DNA of 64,000 nt from Pseudomonadota bacterium (GTDB lineage: Bacteria > Pseudomonadota > Gammaproteobacteria > Xanthomonadales > Ahniellaceae). How positions within the stretch are numbered: the stretch's first letter is position 1; the number at the start of each line of letters is the position of its first letter. The translations under genes were made by a program, and so were the position numbers. Shown here piece by piece: positions 9,117 through 18,275 of the stretch. Where the stretch lies: the NCBI GenBank assembly GCA_022843465.1, contig JALHNO010000007.1, positions 140,881 through 204,880 on the forward strand, in the 5' to 3' direction. Under the pieces are notes generated by a model. The model was given only the letters and a program-made list of their open reading frames with translations. It made no database searches and was not told where the DNA came from.

Positions 9117-12100
9117 ATGCAGCAGCGTAGCGACCGGGTCAAATCGCTGGCGTCGATGTCGCGGTTTCGCGTCGGCGCCGTACTGGTACATCCGGACCAG
9201 TTGATGATCGTGCACGAGGGCGCCGAGATTTCGCTCGAGCCGCGCATGATGGAAGTGCTGGTGGCCCTGGCCGAGCATGCCGGCGAGGTGATCAGCGCCG
9301 AGCAGTTGCTGATCGAAGTCTGGCGCGGCAGCTTCTACGGTGACAATCCGGTGCACAAGGCGATCGCCCATCTGCGCCGCCTGGTCGGCGACGACAGTCG
9401 GGCGCCGCGCTTCATCGAAACCATCCGCAAGCGCGGCTACCGGCTGATCGCACCGGTCAGCTTTCCGGACGACTATCGGCGCGCCGCGGTGTCGACTTCG
9501 GCATGGTCCGAGCGCAGCCCCTACGTCGGACTCGCGGCCTTCGATGGCGCGCATGCCGGCGTCTTTTTCGGGCGCAGCCGCATGACGGCCGAGTTGTTGT
9601 CGGCGATGCGCAGACAGATCGACAATCAGTGCCGCTTCGTGCTGGTCACCGGTGCCAGTGGCTGCGGCAAGACCTCCCTGCTGCATGCCGGTGCCATTCC
9701 GCTGCTGGAGCAGGAAGGCGGATTCGACGGCACCCGAGCCCTGGCCGTGGCCTGCTGCGATCTGGCTGGTGTGCAAGGGGGCGATCTGATCGCCACCCTG
9801 GCGACCGCCCTGGCGCGCTGGACGCATGGCGAACGACCGCTGTTGGCAACGCAGCCAGCGGCGGACCTGGCGCAGGCGCTGATCGAGCGGCCACAGATGA
9901 TGGCCGAGTCCATCGACGAGGCGATCGTCCGCCATCCGATCCGCGGCATTGCCGAGCAGCCGCGCGCCCACTTCCTGCTGGTGATCGATCACGCCGAGGC
10001 AGTGGTCGCCGAGCCCAGCATCCAGGCCGCAGAACGGGCGCAGTTCGAACGTCTGCTCAATGCGCTGTGCGAGAGCGCCCGGGTTCTGGTGGTGATGGTC
10101 ACCCGCAGTGACTTCTATCCGAAACTGATCGATGCCATGCCCGACCTGGCCGATCGCAAGGGCGGCGATGGCCATGTCGATGTACTGACGCCGCGCCCCG
10201 GTGAAATCGCCCAGATCATTCGCGGCCCGGCGCTGCTCGCCGGCTTGAGCTTTGAAGAGGATGCGCAGACGCTGTCACGACTGGACGACGTATTGCGCGA
10301 TGCCGCCTGCAAGCATCTCGATGCCCTGCCCCTGCTCCAGCACACCCTGCAATCGCTGTACGAGCGGCGTGACGAGCACGGCGAACTGAGCTTCAAGGCC
10401 TACCGCGAAATCGGCGGCCTGGAAGGCGCGCTCACCCATCGCGCCGAAAGCGTATTTGCCTCGCTATCGAGTGACGCCCAGCACAGCTTGGAGTCGATCC
10501 TGTCGCGGCTCATCGTCATCCAGGCCGACACTGACAGCGTGAGTGCGCGTCGGGTGCCGTGGTCCGCGCTGCCGGATGCGGCGGCGCGCGCCCTTGTCGA
10601 GGCCTTCATCCGCGCCCGCCTGTTCATTGGTGAATTGAGTGAAGGCCACCCTGCCTTCGGCGTGGTTCACGAGTCCCTGTTGCGGCAGTGGCCCCGCGTC
10701 CGCGACTGGGCGCAGGACAATCGCCGCCTGCTGCAGGCACGCGCGCGCCTGCAGCGTGCTGCCCGGCGTTGGGTTGAAGAAGGCCGACGCAATGATCACC
10801 TGCTCAATCCAGGACGACCGCTGAGCGAGGGACTTGAGGCAGCGCAACGACTGCCCACTGATCTGAGCCGCGATGAGCGCGAGCTGCTGCGTGCATCCGA
10901 ACGCCAGCACCAGCGGCGGCGCTGGCTGCGGATCGCGGCAACCGCCGCGCTGGCCGTGCTGGCGATCGTCTCCAGCGCGCTCTCCGTGCTCGCCCAGCGC
11001 GCCCGCGACGAAGCCGAGCGGCGGCGCGAAGAAGCCCTCCGACTCAATGAATTCATGCTCGGCGACCTCGCCGACAAACTGCGGCCACTGGGCAATCTGA
11101 CCCTGCTCAACAGCATCAGCGGCGCCGCGCTGGCGTCGCTGGATCGACAGCCCGGCGGGCAACTGCAGACGGCCGACCTGATCAATCGTTCGCGTGCGCT
11201 GCGCACACTCGGCGAAGTACTGATGGAGCAGGCGAAATTCGAGGACGCGCTGACCGCCTTCAGCGGCGCCGACCGCGCCGCGCGGGCCGCGGTAGAGCGC
11301 GCGCCGCAATCCGAGAACGCGCTGGCCGAATCCGGCGTTGCGGCCTATTGGCTGGGCAACTACCACTATCGACGCAATGCCTTCGCCGAGGCCGAGAAGC
11401 ACATGTCGGCCTACCTCGACAGCAGCCAGCGACTGGTCCGGCTCAACCCGCAGAACCCGACCTGGCTGGTCGAGGAATCCTATGCCTACGACAATCTGGG
11501 AGCAGTGGCGCGCGATCTCGGCCAGATCGATGAGTCGATCGCCCATTTCCGGCGATCGGCAGCACTCAAGCAGCGCGTGGTCGAGATCCGGCCCGACGAT
11601 GAAAACCTGCGCTTCGACCTGATCGACACCCTGTCAAGCATCAGCCGCGGCGACGAGTCGACCGGGCGACTGCAGGAAGCTGCGCTCGGCTACGCGGAAC
11701 AGATCGCCATGCTGCGCGCCTTGCTCGACGCCCATCCCGGCGCGCGTCGCTGGGAGCGGCGGCTGGCGACCTCACTGATCCGCACTGCCGCGCTCGCCAT
11801 GATGCGCGGTCGGCTCGAAGAAGCAGCCGCGTTGATCGACGAAAGTGTCGAGCGCCTTTCGCGACTGACCGCACAGGAACCGGATAACCGGTTCTGGGTG
11901 CGCGATCTTGCCGATGCCCACATGAAGGCTGCCGAGATTGCACGCCTGCGCGGGCAGCAGGAGCGCGCCGGCGCGCACGTCGGACTTGCCGCCGAGCTGG
12001 CCGGAAAAATGAGCGATGAAGTCGAGCCGCCACTGCCCTGGCGACGGCTCGACGCCATCATCCGGATCCAGTCCGCGCAACGTGCGCCTGCTGCCGCTGC

Positions 12101-12488
12101 AAGTGCGCAGGAGATCGTCAAGGCGCTGGCGGAGCTTGAATACGTCGCCGCCCATGCCGGCGGCGACGTGGTGGAGATATCGGCGATCGCGAACTTTCTG
12201 ATTGCCCGCAGCCTGCAGTTGATGGACGCCGGGAACTCCGAAGATGCCCAAGCCGATTGCCAACGGGTGATCGAACTGCTGCGGGATATCGCGCCGACGT
12301 CGCACGAGCCCAATGTACTGGCGGCCTGGGTGGCGGCGCACGCCCTGCTCGGCGCAAGGGAGCGGATTGCGCCGCAACTCGACTGGCTGCAGCGGATCGG
12401 TTATCGCCATCCGGATTTCATCAGAGCCACCGATGGCAGCATTGGCGCCGCCGTGCTGGCATTGGACACCGCAGCGAGACCGAATTGA
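9117..12488 (+). CDS. Winged-helix / STAND-type ATPase / TPR regulator
   Basis: A protein of 1123 aa. Residues about 15-110 form an OmpR/CadC-type winged helix: LEPRMMEVLVALAEHAGEV, AIAHLRRLVGDD, FIETIRKRGYRLI. Residues about 135-500 look like the STAND-type NTPase module often fused in such regulators: SPYVGLAAFD, a P-loop GASGCGKTSLL near 178, and FLLVIDHAEA as Walker B. A basic linker is followed by one transmembrane helix (about 603-626) and a C-terminal TPR-like helical region (about 650-1120). The topology implies DNA binding and ATPase in the cytoplasm with TPRs outside the inner membrane, like an elaborated CadC. I chose ATG 9117; ATG 9156 is possible. The target genes are unknown. 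Confidence 0.85.
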   Translation: MQQRSDRVKSLASMSRFRVGAVLVHPDQLMIVHEGAEISLEPRMMEVLVALAEHAGEVISAEQLLIEVWRGSFYGDNPVHKAIAHLRRLVGDDSRAPRFIETIRKRGYRLIAPVSFPDDYRRAAVSTSAWSERSPYVGLAAFDGAHAGVFFGRSRMTAELLSAMRRQIDNQCRFVLVTGASGCGKTSLLHAGAIPLLEQEGGFDGTRALAVACCDLAGVQGGDLIATLATALARWTHGERPLLATQPAADLAQALIERPQMMAESIDEAIVRHPIRGIAEQPRAHFLLVIDHAEAVVAEPSIQAAERAQFERLLNALCESARVLVVMVTRSDFYPKLIDAMPDLADRKGGDGHVDVLTPRPGEIAQIIRGPALLAGLSFEEDAQTLSRLDDVLRDAACKHLDALPLLQHTLQSLYERRDEHGELSFKAYREIGGLEGALTHRAESVFASLSSDAQHSLESILSRLIVIQADTDSVSARRVPWSALPDAAARALVEAFIRARLFIGELSEGHPAFGVVHESLLRQWPRVRDWAQDNRRLLQARARLQRAARRWVEEGRRNDHLLNPGRPLSEGLEAAQRLPTDLSRDERELLRASERQHQRRRWLRIAATAALAVLAIVSSALSVLAQRARDEAERRREEALRLNEFMLGDLADKLRPLGNLTLLNSISGAALASLDRQPGGQLQTADLINRSRALRTLGEVLMEQAKFEDALTAFSGADRAARAAVERAPQSENALAESGVAAYWLGNYHYRRNAFAEAEKHMSAYLDSSQRLVRLNPQNPTWLVEESYAYDNLGAVARDLGQIDESIAHFRRSAALKQRVVEIRPDDENLRFDLIDTLSSISRGDESTGRLQEAALGYAEQIAMLRALLDAHPGARRWERRLATSLIRTAALAMMRGRLEEAAALIDESVERLSRLTAQEPDNRFWVRDLADAHMKAAEIARLRGQQERAGAHVGLAAELAGKMSDEVEPPLPWRRLDAIIRIQSAQRAPAAAASAQEIVKALAELEYVAAHAGGDVVEISAIANFLIARSLQLMDAGNSEDAQADCQRVIELLRDIAPTSHEPNVLAAWVAAHALLGARERIAPQLDWLQRIGYRHPDFIRATDGSIGAAVLALDTAARPN

Positions 12489-12651
12489 TGCCGACACAGA
12501 GAATTGGGCCTGACAGGCTGTGGGTACCCGCAGTGGATCCGGGAGCGCCATTCCAGTCCGGTGATCGATCGAACGTCCGAGGCCGTCGCATACCTCGGAC
12601 TCCCGATGCAAGGCGTTGCATATTCCACCCCCAACCGAAGCGAGGAAGCAG

Positions 12652-13059
12652 ATGGTCGCAATCGTAGCTCCAACACCCAGCAAGTCCGGCGGCACCGAAG
12701 TCCTGGTCGTCAACCTGACGGTCAGCGGCAGTTCGGGAAACTATTCCTACTCCTACGACGTCCCCCACATCATCAGCCAGGAAACAACAGGCGAAGTGCA
12801 GGTCAATCTGATTTCAACGAGTCTGCCTTCCGGCTACAGCGCCTACATCCGGGAATATGCCTGCACCGATGTCAATGCGCTGGTGCCCAAATCGCCGGCT
12901 TCAGCGCCCTTCGCCGTCGGGACCCAGTCGGCGATCTTCTCGCTGACGCTGGCGACCAACCAGCTGATCAGCTTTGCGATTTTTGTGGAAATCACCGATA
13001 CATCGCGCAACACCACGACGGTGTTCTGCGACCCGCAGATCGGCAACGATCCGAAGTAG
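12652..13059 (+). CDS. Small hypothetical protein, beta-rich
   Basis: A protein of 135 aa that I do not recognise. ATG 12652 is preceded by a good Shine-Dalgarno-like GAGGAAG (in AGCGAGGAAGCAG). The sequence is rich in Ser/Thr/Val with alternating hydrophobic strands (TEVLVVNLTVSGSSGNYSYS, AIFSLTLATNQLISFAIFVE), suggesting a beta-sandwich. There is no signal peptide or transmembrane helix. Two cysteines are present (EYACTD, TVFCDP). It lies between the STAND regulator and the cystatin-like pair, all on the plus strand. Confidence 0.65.
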   Translation: MVAIVAPTPSKSGGTEVLVVNLTVSGSSGNYSYSYDVPHIISQETTGEVQVNLISTSLPSGYSAYIREYACTDVNALVPKSPASAPFAVGTQSAIFSLTLATNQLISFAIFVEITDTSRNTTTVFCDPQIGNDPK

Positions 13060-13471
13060 TCGAGCGCCCGGAAGAGTCATCGGCGGCCTGCGCATCGAGG
13101 TTTGCCGGTGACTCGATCGCCCGTGCCCTCTGCCGAACACAAGCTGCAGCCCTCGCGCGCACTGCAGTTGCGATGGCAGGGCTGCCACGTTGCCTGGGCA
13201 GGTCCAGCTCTGCGATCCTTGGTACCGGCGATTCCGGCCGCGCTCGCGCGCCGGTGCATGATCCGCAATGAAGTTGCAGCCGAGCGACAAGGATCAGCGT
13301 CGTCTGATACCAGAATGCGTCCGAATCGAACCCGCCGTGCCCATTCGATACGGAGATGATTGAGCTGTGGAGCACCCCCACTCAGTAGCTCCACTCAAGG
13401 GTGCGGCACAGGAACGACGAACTCCGTTCAGGGGGCCTGTGCCGCACCTGCCCTCCATCCGAACTGCCACA
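13060..13471. other. Intergenic region before the cystatin-like pair
   Basis: 412 bp with no gene I can support. Its main content is the long hairpin at 13400-13448, listed separately. Confidence 0.5.
13400..13448. repeat. 13-bp perfect inverted repeat (stem-loop)
   Basis: The arms GGTGCGGCACAGG (13400-13412) and CCTGTGCCGCACC (13436-13448) are perfectly complementary around a 23-nt loop. There is no following T-run, so it is not a classical terminator. It ends 23 bp before the first possible start of the cystatin-like gene and could act as a leader structure, an operator or a mobile repeat. Confidence 0.8.
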
Positions 13472-13786
13472 ATGAATCCAGGGTGCGTGATGTGTGAGCA
13501 GGAATCCGCAGCGGGCTTCGAGGTCTGGCATACCCCGTCGGAGCAGGAGCAACGGGTATTCGCCAGGGTGACCGAGCGTTTCCAGAGCGTTCGCTACCGA
13601 CCCTGCAGTTGCGCCACCGAGGTCGCCGCCGGCACCCGCTACTCGTTCCTGTGTGCGGCCGAGTATGCCGCCGAAACCGCCGGCTGCAGCCTGGTCAAAC
13701 TGCGCGTGTTCGAGCCCTTGCATGGCCCCAACGCACCGATTGAAATCGCGCCGATCCTGCTCTCGATCGAGACCATCGAGCCCTGA
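13472..13786 (+). CDS. Cystatin(stefin)-like small protein, copy 1
   Basis: A protein of 104 aa, paralogous to the gene at 13986. The shared core is TP-E...VF, then V(R/K)Y, then ATEVAAGTRYSFLC at the place where stefins have the inhibitory loop Q-VAG-NY, then LVKLRVFEPLHGP, resembling the stefin strand LKVFKSLPGQ, and a conserved end SIE-I-P. No signal peptide is seen, so it is probably cytoplasmic like animal stefins. The first loop residue is Glu, and the loop is EVAAG rather than QVVAG, so it has diverged. ATG 13472 lacks a clear ribosome site; ATG 13490 is an equally good start. The cystatin assignment is inferred from motif and length only. Confidence 0.6.
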   Translation: MNPGCVMCEQESAAGFEVWHTPSEQEQRVFARVTERFQSVRYRPCSCATEVAAGTRYSFLCAAEYAAETAGCSLVKLRVFEPLHGPNAPIEIAPILLSIETIEP

Positions 13787-13985
13787 TTCAGTTCCCTTGT
13801 TGCCGGGTTCGGCGGCCGCAGTGATGCCGTCTTGCCACCGCTCTGTACCCACGCCGGGGCGACCGTTGGCCGACAATGCAGGCGTATGGTCGCGCCAGGC
13901 TCTGGCGCCGCCAACCGCGATGGTCACTGGATCTGATTCGCGAAGTCGCGATTGCCGCAGACCCGAGCAAGCGCACCAGGAGTCA

Positions 13986-14285
13986 ATGATGTCCCCACGA
14001 ACCGCTGGCAACTGGTCAAGTTTCGAGTTCACGCTGACGCCCGAGGCCAAGCACGTCTTCGCCGAGGCGACCTCGGGCCTGCTGGGCGTCAAGTACACCG
14101 CATTCGCCTTTGCCACCCAGACCGTCGCCGGCACCGGCTACTCGTTCCTGTGCGAGGGGGTTGCCGCCAACCGGTCGCCAGCGACGACCGTGGTCAAGAT
14201 GCGGATCTACCAGCCGCTGGCCAATCCGCTGTCCGAGGTCGAGGAACGGCCGATGATCGAATCGATCGAGGCGATTGCGCCCTGA
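13986..14285 (+). CDS. Cystatin(stefin)-like small protein, copy 2
   Basis: A protein of 99 aa. An AGGAG (13978-13982) precedes the tandem ATG ATG at 13986. The core GVKYTAFAFATQTVAGTGYS strongly resembles the stefin segment with QVVAGTNY, and VVKMRIYQPLANP matches the following strand pair (LKVFKSLPG in human stefin A). The N-terminal TPEAKHVFAEA helix fits too. Stefins inhibit papain-like cysteine peptidases by inserting the QxVxG loop; this copy retains Q, V and G. There is no export signal. It is separated from copy 1 by 199 bp, with its own ribosome site. The inhibitor function is inferred, not shown. Confidence 0.68.
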   Translation: MMSPRTAGNWSSFEFTLTPEAKHVFAEATSGLLGVKYTAFAFATQTVAGTGYSFLCEGVAANRSPATTVVKMRIYQPLANPLSEVEERPMIESIEAIAP

Positions 14286-14628
14286 TCCGCAACCCGGACC
14301 GGCCGCGAACGCGCGGTCCGGGCGCCGGCAGGCCAGTCGCGGACGGCTCCGCGGTCTCGCCGGCAGTCCGGGATGGGCCCCGGTCGACAGCCCGACGGGG
14401 GAAATTAATCATTGCAAAACAATGCGTTGTATTCCGGCAGGTTTCCGGAAGGTTGGCTGTGGGCGGTTCCGGGAGTATGCGAACCGCGGTGGCACTGCCG
14501 GCCAGTCCAAGCACGCGATCCGTTCGGAGCAGTCCACGAATGGGTCGCCCAGCCGACTCAAGGCAGTGTCCATCGCAGGTCGCCATCCCCCCGGATGGCC
14601 TGCTCAATGATCAGACGAGGAACCCCCC
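14286..14628. other. Intergenic region before XRE regulator, with AT-rich dyad
   Basis: 343 bp without a convincing gene. Directly after the cystatin-like gene lies the GC hairpin listed separately. At 14402-14432 there is an unusually AT-rich stretch containing the dyad CATTGCAAAACAATG (14410-14424), a plausible promoter or operator site for the downstream XRE gene; autoregulation is only a guess. Confidence 0.35.
14293..14322. repeat. GC-rich stem-loop after cystatin-like copy 2
   Basis: CCCGGACCG (14293-14301) pairs perfectly with CGGTCCGGG (14314-14322) around a 12-nt loop. It starts 7 bp after the stop codon. It lacks a T-run, so it may be a factor-dependent 3' end or mRNA stabiliser rather than an intrinsic terminator. 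Confidence 0.7.
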
Positions 14629-15015
14629 ATGCAAGATGACCTGGCGATCACGGACTCATGGAATTCGGATGACACCGCGTACGAGTTTGCGCCCGAACCG
14701 GCGACCGGCGCGCTGCGCCACAATGCCGAACCGGGCGTGCAGTCGGCGCTGGCCAGCGACCAGTTGAATGCTGGACGCATCACCCTCAACAGCGATCTGC
14801 TGCGCCAGCTGCGTCAGAGTCGCCTGCTCAGTCAGCAGGATCTCGCCGATGATTGCTGGCGGCGCAATATCCGCATCTCGATCGCCACCATCAAGCGCGC
14901 CGAGACCGGCTGCGCGGTGCGCTTCCGGATCGCTCGCGAGTTGGCGCGCTGCTTCGAGGTTCCGGTGATGCAGCTGGTCTGCGCGGACACGATGGCCAGC
15001 CAGCGGGCCGCATGA
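14629..15015 (+). CDS. XRE-family helix-turn-helix protein
   Basis: A protein of 128 aa. ATG 14629 has GAGGA about 9 bp upstream. The first ~50 residues are acidic and look unstructured. Residues about 55-120 form a Cro/CI-type HTH: LRQLRQSRLLSQQDLADD, then the recognition region ISIATIKRAETGCAVRFR and ARELARCFEVPVMQL. This HTH subtype often precedes adenylate cyclase or TPR domains in related bacteria, but here it stands alone. It may regulate itself or the upstream cystatin-like genes; that is a positional inference. Confidence 0.8.
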   Translation: MQDDLAITDSWNSDDTAYEFAPEPATGALRHNAEPGVQSALASDQLNAGRITLNSDLLRQLRQSRLLSQQDLADDCWRRNIRISIATIKRAETGCAVRFRIARELARCFEVPVMQLVCADTMASQRAA

Positions 15016-15097
15016 GCGCAACGGGGCGACGCGCAACGCGCCGTTGCCCCGATTCTGAACACTCCAGGCCGGACGCACATTCGCAGACCGCGCCGGT

Positions 15098-16129
15098 TCA
15101 ACCGCGGCCCGGATGCAGCGGCACTTCGGCCTGCAACAACCGATACAGGTCGATCTCGGCCCGCGTCAGGGGAAATCCGAGCAGAGCCTGCAGCGCATGA
15201 TGACGATGCTCGGCAGGTTCCTGCGAATTGGCAGCCAGCGCGAACAGGGCATCGAGCAGACGCGCCGATCGCGCCTGGGAAACGCCGATACCCGCGATCG
15301 CGGCAGCACGCACCGCGGGATCCGGATCGGACAGCGCCGCGAAGTAAGGTGCTTCCAGTTGCACGCCGGAGATCCAGCTGGACAATTGCGACAGGACGCT
15401 CGCGCGTACCCGCGGGTCGCCATGCTGTGTCAGTTCCGCGAGTTCTGCGGCGATCGGGCGCGCGTCTTCTGTGGCCAGCAGGCCAGGCTGCATGCCAGCC
15501 ACCAGCACACTGAGCGCCGCCGGGTCGGTTTCCTCGTGCAGACCACGGCGCACACTGTCGAGCACGCGGGGATCGTCCAGCGGCAACTGACCGAGTACCC
15601 GGTAACCGTCGGCACGTCGCTGCGGATCAGCATCGGCCAGCAGTTGATAGGCGAAGGCGAGCTGTTCCTCCAGCGGCGCCGACTGCAACAGTTCCAGCAG
15701 GGTCGCGCGCAGTTCGGGATCGCTGGTGAGCGCGTGGCGTCGACGCAGATCGGCGCGGAACCCGGCATCTTCTGCTGCCAGCGCAATCAGGGATTCCAGC
15801 GAGGCCGTACCGCGACGCAGGCCGAGCACGGGATCGCGCACGGCTACCCGCGTGCTGTGCGCACCGGCAGCATCCCGCGCCACGCGGTCGCTCCCGGCTG
15901 GCGCGTCGACAGCGCTCTCCCGTTCCAGCTCAGCGACCGCTGGCGAAGCAGACGCCGATGCCGGTGACGCACGATCGCTCTGCAATCCCCAGGCGATCAC
16001 GGCGGCCATGCCGACCACCGTCACCGCCAGCACACCACGGCGCCAGGTGAGCGCCCCGGCGTGCGGATCGGTCGGCGCAGACTGCGGAAATACACCGGGT
16101 CGGGACGGGTTTGATGGATGGGTGTTCAC
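15098..16129 (-). CDS. Membrane-anchored HEAT-repeat protein
   Basis: A protein of 343 aa with a short Pro-rich cytoplasmic start, one transmembrane helix (about residues 30-50, GVLAVTVVGMAAVIAWGL), an Ala/Ser-rich linker, then a long alpha-helical region with HEAT-like units (DPRVRASVLSQLSSW, DPDPAVRAAAIAGIG, EPAEHRHHALQALLGFPL). The C-terminal domain would be periplasmic. No catalytic motif is seen. It shares its strand with the M23 peptidase gene upstream (91 bp gap), so the two may be cotranscribed. The function is unknown. Confidence 0.7.
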   Translation of the reverse strand: MNTHPSNPSRPGVFPQSAPTDPHAGALTWRRGVLAVTVVGMAAVIAWGLQSDRASPASASASPAVAELERESAVDAPAGSDRVARDAAGAHSTRVAVRDPVLGLRRGTASLESLIALAAEDAGFRADLRRRHALTSDPELRATLLELLQSAPLEEQLAFAYQLLADADPQRRADGYRVLGQLPLDDPRVLDSVRRGLHEETDPAALSVLVAGMQPGLLATEDARPIAAELAELTQHGDPRVRASVLSQLSSWISGVQLEAPYFAALSDPDPAVRAAAIAGIGVSQARSARLLDALFALAANSQEPAEHRHHALQALLGFPLTRAEIDLYRLLQAEVPLHPGRG

Positions 16130-16220
16130 GGCTACCTCGGAGTCGATGCGGGCGGATTACGGCGACACCACAACAGGCACGCTGACCGTGCGCCGCCTGC
16201 TGCGTGTCGTCCTGCTCCGC

Positions 16221-16739
16221 TCAGTTGCAGGAGTTGTGACTGGTCCAGAAGACCACTGCGTAGTACGGCATGGCAACACCATTGAAGCGTGCCGACACCG
16301 CGCGTCCGGATACGCGCTGCTCGTAGTGCAGATGGGCACTGGCGGTGCCGCGACTGCCGACCGAGCCGATCCGCTGGCCCTTGCTCACTGACTCGCCGAC
16401 AATGACTCGGTAGCCGCTCAGATGCGCGTACAGCGTGCTGTGGCCATTGCCGTGATCGATCACCACGTAACGACCGTAGCTGGTGTCACCGAGGTCGCGC
16501 GCCGTGGTCACGGTGCCGCCTGCCGATGCGACGACGGCATCGCCGAAGTCGTTGTCGCGGTTCATGTCGACCGCGCGATCCGGGTTGTGGCCCTGCCAGG
16601 TGGCAAGACGCCAGACCTGACCACACGGAAACGGCATCTGATACGCGGGCGCAGCGCTCGCGGCACCGACACCGAGAAAAAGTGCCAGCGCGGTGATGCG
16701 GCCCAGCAGGCGCCGGCTGCGATCTGTCATTCGATTCAT
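16221..16739 (-). CDS. Secreted M23 metallopeptidase
   Basis: A protein of 172 aa starting at ATG 16739, with GGAG upstream. The signal peptide is LLGRITALALFLGVGAASAA. The mature part is a minimal LytM fold: zinc ligands H51 and D58 in HNPDRAVDMN, H106 in YAHLSG, and the HxH pair H136/H138 in SAHLHYE. All four metal or catalytic positions are present, so an active peptidoglycan (or lysostaphin-like) endopeptidase is likely. Two cysteines (CGQVW near 39 and the penultimate residue) may form a disulfide after export. Confidence 0.88.
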   Translation of the reverse strand: MNRMTDRSRRLLGRITALALFLGVGAASAAPAYQMPFPCGQVWRLATWQGHNPDRAVDMNRDNDFGDAVVASAGGTVTTARDLGDTSYGRYVVIDHGNGHSTLYAHLSGYRVIVGESVSKGQRIGSVGSRGTASAHLHYEQRVSGRAVSARFNGVAMPYYAVVFWTSHNSCN

Positions 16740-17095
16740 AGGTTCACTCCAATGGATAAGTTGCGATCTGACCGAGACTTGTCGGTCGCTGTGATTGCGC
16801 CCCAATCGGGTCGTCCGTGGACGCTTGCTGTCCAGCCGATTTCCCCAGGGTGGCGCGTCTGCGCATGGTCAGCCGCAGACGGCCGTGATCCTAGGTTTTT
16901 GCGCGTCCTGCTGGCGGCGCCAAAACGCGATCAATGCTTGCAGTATTTGCAAACATCGCGCGGCGCGTGCCCGCTGCCAGATGGCAGGCAGTGTGCGTGC
17001 AGACCGGGACCGGGCGAGACCGCGTGGTGGTTGCCCTCCCATTGCGACGTGCAGTTGGCTACAGTCGAACGACATCGACTGCACGGGGAGCAGGC

Positions 17096-18166
17096 ATGAA
17101 GGCCGAACGCGGCGGAGTGGATCGAATCGAAGACGTCGATCTGTTTGTACGCATCGTCGATCGCGGATCGCTGACATCGGCTGCGGTCTCGCTGGGGCTG
17201 TCGACCTCGCTGGTCAGCCGCCGGCTGGCGAGCCTGGAGAGCTCGCTCGGCGTGCGCTTGATTGATCGCAGCAGCCGCATGCTGGTACTGACCGAACACG
17301 GTCGCGACTTCCACGCGCGCGCCGAGTCAATCCTGCTTCTGGTTCGCGAAGCCGAGGCCGCGCTGCGCTCCAAGGCCAACGAGCTCAAGGGCACCCTGCG
17401 CATCAGCCTGCCCACCGCCGCCGCCGAGACCGGAGTACTCGATGACTTTGTTGCGCTGTTTCGCAAACACACCGACCTCTCGATCGAGATGCGGCTTTCC
17501 GATCGCCCGGTCGATGTGATCGGTCGCGGCTTCGATGCCGCCCTCTATCTCACCGATGCGCCCGACCGCCATCCCGGCGATGTGATGCTGGCCCAGCATC
17601 CAACCATGCTGGCGGCGTCTCCGGGCTATCTTGACCTCGCCGGCCGCCCGACGACACCCGAACAGTTGCTGGAGCACCGCACGGTGCGCGCAGTCTCGCA
17701 CCGCGGCAAGGCCAGCGAATGGCTGCTGATGCACGAGGATGGTCGCGAGATCGTCCTGCCTGCCGCCGGCGGCATGTTTCTCAGCGATGAAGTCCGTGTG
17801 CTGTACACCGCCACCATCTGCGGCGCCGGCATCGGCCGCATGCCGCTCGGCTTCCTGGCCAATGCCGCGCGCGCCGGACAGTTGGAACCGGTACTTCCGG
17901 AATGGCGTTTCCGCCCGATCATGATTGCAGCCACCCTGCGCCGTGCCGGCGTGCGATCGGCAAAAGTTGGTGCGCTGCTGGAACTCGCCATGGGCGCGCT
18001 GCGAAGGATCGATGCCTTCGCCAGCTCGGCACCCAGTGAGGAGTACTACCGACGTCAGCTTGCCAAGGCCTCCGGACTGGTGGCCGGCGATGGTGATGGC
18101 GACGACGATGCCGAAACCGGGCGGCCCGCCGAAATCGCCAACCAGTGGAAATCCTGGACGCTGTAG
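17096..18166 (+). CDS. LysR-family transcriptional regulator
   Basis: A protein of 356 aa; ATG 17096 follows GGGGAG. The N-terminal HTH (residues about 10-70) has VDLFVRIVDRGSLTSAAVSL and STSLVSRRLASLESSLGVRL; the remainder is the periplasmic-binding-like LysR effector domain. The tail of about 45 residues (GDGDGDDDAETG) is a long acidic extension beyond the usual end. The gene is flanked by the divergent M23 gene (356 bp upstream), whose shared promoter region could be its target. The effector is unknown. Confidence 0.9.
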   Translation: MKAERGGVDRIEDVDLFVRIVDRGSLTSAAVSLGLSTSLVSRRLASLESSLGVRLIDRSSRMLVLTEHGRDFHARAESILLLVREAEAALRSKANELKGTLRISLPTAAAETGVLDDFVALFRKHTDLSIEMRLSDRPVDVIGRGFDAALYLTDAPDRHPGDVMLAQHPTMLAASPGYLDLAGRPTTPEQLLEHRTVRAVSHRGKASEWLLMHEDGREIVLPAAGGMFLSDEVRVLYTATICGAGIGRMPLGFLANAARAGQLEPVLPEWRFRPIMIAATLRRAGVRSAKVGALLELAMGALRRIDAFASSAPSEEYYRRQLAKASGLVAGDGDGDDDAETGRPAEIANQWKSWTL

Positions 18167-18275
18167 CCGGCGATGCCGGATGCTGCGTTGGACTGAGAAG
18201 GGCCCCGTCGTGACGGCAGGGCAAATGCGCCAGAGCCAGCCCGCATGATCACGCGGGCCGGCTCAGCTCTGCAGA

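Noticed and set aside
8427..10175. Long minus-strand open frame (582 codons) opposite the transporter end and the STAND regulator
   Set aside because: It is antisense to two genes with clear domain motifs; the translated product is low-complexity and without known domains, as expected from high-GC mirror frames.
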